From Pseudomonadota bacterium (lineage in GTDB: Bacteria; Pseudomonadota; Alphaproteobacteria; Rhodobacterales; Rhodobacteraceae): a DNA stretch of 64,000 nucleotides. Position numbers and translations under genes: made by a program. The stretch is from positions 248,001 through 312,000 of the forward strand of contig JAIUPC010000012.1 in NCBI GenBank assembly GCA_020161655.1, given 5' to 3'. This document shows positions 62,940 to 64,000 of this stretch, one piece after another; the stretch's first letter is position 1, and the number at the start of each line of letters is the position of its first letter. The notes beneath the pieces were generated by a model. It was not told the DNA's origin and ran no database searches. It was given only the letters and a program-made list of their open reading frames with translations.

Positions 62940-64000
62940 ATGACGTCACGGACAGACATGCAGCCTGAAAGCCGCTCAACCGCGCTTTCGGGCCGCATTG
63001 TCATTTCCATCGATGCGATGGGCGGCGACCGTGGCCCGGTCGCCGTGATCGGCGGCCTTGCCGAAGCGGCGGGCCGCAACCCCGATGTCGAATTCATCCT
63101 GCACGGCCCCGAGGAAGAACTGACGCGCCTTCTGGCCAAGCGGCCCGAGGTTGCGGCGCGCTGCACCATCCGTCATGCCGCCGGCGTGGTGACGATGGAG
63201 GACAAGCCCGGCCAGGTCATGCGCCACGGCGAAGGCACCTCGATGTGGTCGGCCATCGAAAGCGTCCGGAACCGCGAGGCGACGGCGGCGGTCAGTTGCG
63301 GCAATACCGGCGCGCTGATGGCGCTGTCGGTGATCCGCCTCAGGAAGCTGCCGGGCGTCAATCGCCCCGCCATCGCCTGCCTCTGGCCGTCGCGCAACCC
63401 GGGCGGGTTCAACCTGATGCTCGACGTCGGCGCCGACATCAAGGCCGATGCACCCGACCTTCTGCAATTCGCGCTGATGGGCACCTCCTATGCCCGCAAC
63501 GGCCTTGGCCTTGCCCGTCCGCGCATCGGGCTTCTCAACGTCGGCACCGAGGAACACAAGGGCCGGGCGGAACTGAAGGCCGCGCATGAGCTGATCGCCG
63601 GCGCGACCGAGCTTGGCCAGTTCGACTACGTGGGCTTTGTCGAGGGCGGTGATCTGCCCTCCGACCGCGTCGATGTCATCGTCACCGACGGCTTCACCGG
63701 CAATGTCGCGCTGAAGACCGGCGAGGGCACCGCCCGGCTGGTCGGCGATTTTCTTCGCGAGGCCTTCAATGCGGGACTCCTGTCGCGCTTCGGGGGGCTC
63801 CTTGCCCTTGGCGCGCTGGAGCGCCTGCAACAGCGCATCGACCCGCGCCGGGTGAATGGCGGCGTGTTTCTCGGCCTCAACGGCACCGTGGTGAAATCGC
63901 ATGGCTCCGCCGATGCGACCGGCGTTGCTGCGGCCATCGACCTTGCCTTCCGCCTTGCGAAATCAGGCTTTCAGGAGCGTCTCGCGGCGCGGGTTGCCTC
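62940..64000 (+). CDS. plsX: Phosphate acyltransferase PlsX, 3' end beyond window
   Basis: About 353 codons are present and the frame is still open at the right edge. IVISIDAMGGDRGPVAVIGG, TMEDKPGQVMRHGEGTSMW, VSCGNTGALMALS and LLNVGTEEHKGRAELKAAHEL are the PlsX signatures. It makes acyl-phosphate from acyl-ACP for phospholipid synthesis at the membrane. ATG at 62940 (MTSRTDMQPES) or 62958 (MQPESRSTALSG) could start it; I give the longer. It is part of the yceD-rpmF-plsX(-fabH) cluster. Confidence 0.95.
   Translation, partial: MTSRTDMQPESRSTALSGRIVISIDAMGGDRGPVAVIGGLAEAAGRNPDVEFILHGPEEELTRLLAKRPEVAARCTIRHAAGVVTMEDKPGQVMRHGEGTSMWSAIESVRNREATAAVSCGNTGALMALSVIRLRKLPGVNRPAIACLWPSRNPGGFNLMLDVGADIKADAPDLLQFALMGTSYARNGLGLARPRIGLLNVGTEEHKGRAELKAAHELIAGATELGQFDYVGFVEGGDLPSDRVDVIVTDGFTGNVALKTGEGTARLVGDFLREAFNAGLLSRFGGLLALGALERLQQRIDPRRVNGGVFLGLNGTVVKSHGSADATGVAAAIDLAFRLAKSGFQERLAARVA

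Overview
The window is typical high-GC alphaproteobacterial chromosome, most probably family Rhodobacteraceae (order Rhodobacterales); I cannot name the genus. The clues are a VPLPA-CTERM protein, a Hint-domain protein, an iscR-led isc-suf operon of the Rhodobacter type with an IscR that lacks the usual cysteine cluster, the yceD-rpmF-plsX block, and a pterin-binding methyltransferase of the split methionine synthase type. purM (left edge) and plsX (right edge) are cut by the window.

Layout. 1-8007: purM start, tRNA-Ile2, then a minus-strand polyamine-type operon (LysR regulator, periplasmic binding protein, ABC ATPase, two permeases, aminobutyraldehyde-type dehydrogenase, nucleoside deaminase). 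A foreign low-GC gene sits exactly in the stop/start overlap of the two permease genes. 8191-10682: GAF-adenylate cyclase and an Asp-box repeat protein. 10848-17698: sulfatase island (Ser-type sulfatase, anaerobic maturase, Tat-exported Cys-type sulfatase, outer membrane barrel, OprB-like porin). 17837-20354: tRNA-Arg, an endonuclease/exonuclease/phosphatase-family membrane protein, sufS. 19134-28096: minus-strand iscR-iscS-sufB-x-x-x-sufC-sufD-yip1-yip1-sufS operon, with an Irr-like box upstream. 28276-36508: alpha/beta hydrolase, small proteins, HD hydrolase, DUF2235 protein, icd, membrane proteins, bipA/typA. 36587-39828: two tandem LuxR-type regulators of equal length and an orphan VPLPA-CTERM protein. 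40117-45153: YeaQ-type protein, OsmC, and a form II carbon monoxide dehydrogenase-like operon (coxG-S-L-M). 45352-49029: divergent NarL-type regulator, FIST-domain sensor and PAS histidine kinase. 49132-54857: flavin reductase, tRNA-Val, Hint protein behind a long AT-richer leader, Tat amidohydrolase, rlmE, ppx/gppA. 55061-60067: one-carbon block (methylenetetrahydrofolate reductase-like, HAD phosphatase, pterin-binding methyltransferase), then a 67-residue protein next to a B12-binding radical SAM enzyme. 60113-64000: olsB-like, msrB, bamE, yceD, rpmF, plsX.

The most unusual item is at 3170-3787. A 205-codon gene with an HEPN-like R-x4-H motif lies between two copies of an 11-base direct repeat. 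One repeat copy supplies its start codon and the other its stop codon, while the flanking permease genes keep their own stop and start. Also worth following: the 67-residue protein plus B12-radical SAM pair, the FIST-kinase-regulator set divergent from the cox-like operon, and the tandem LuxR regulators.

All functions were read by eye from sequence motifs and gene order; no database search was run.
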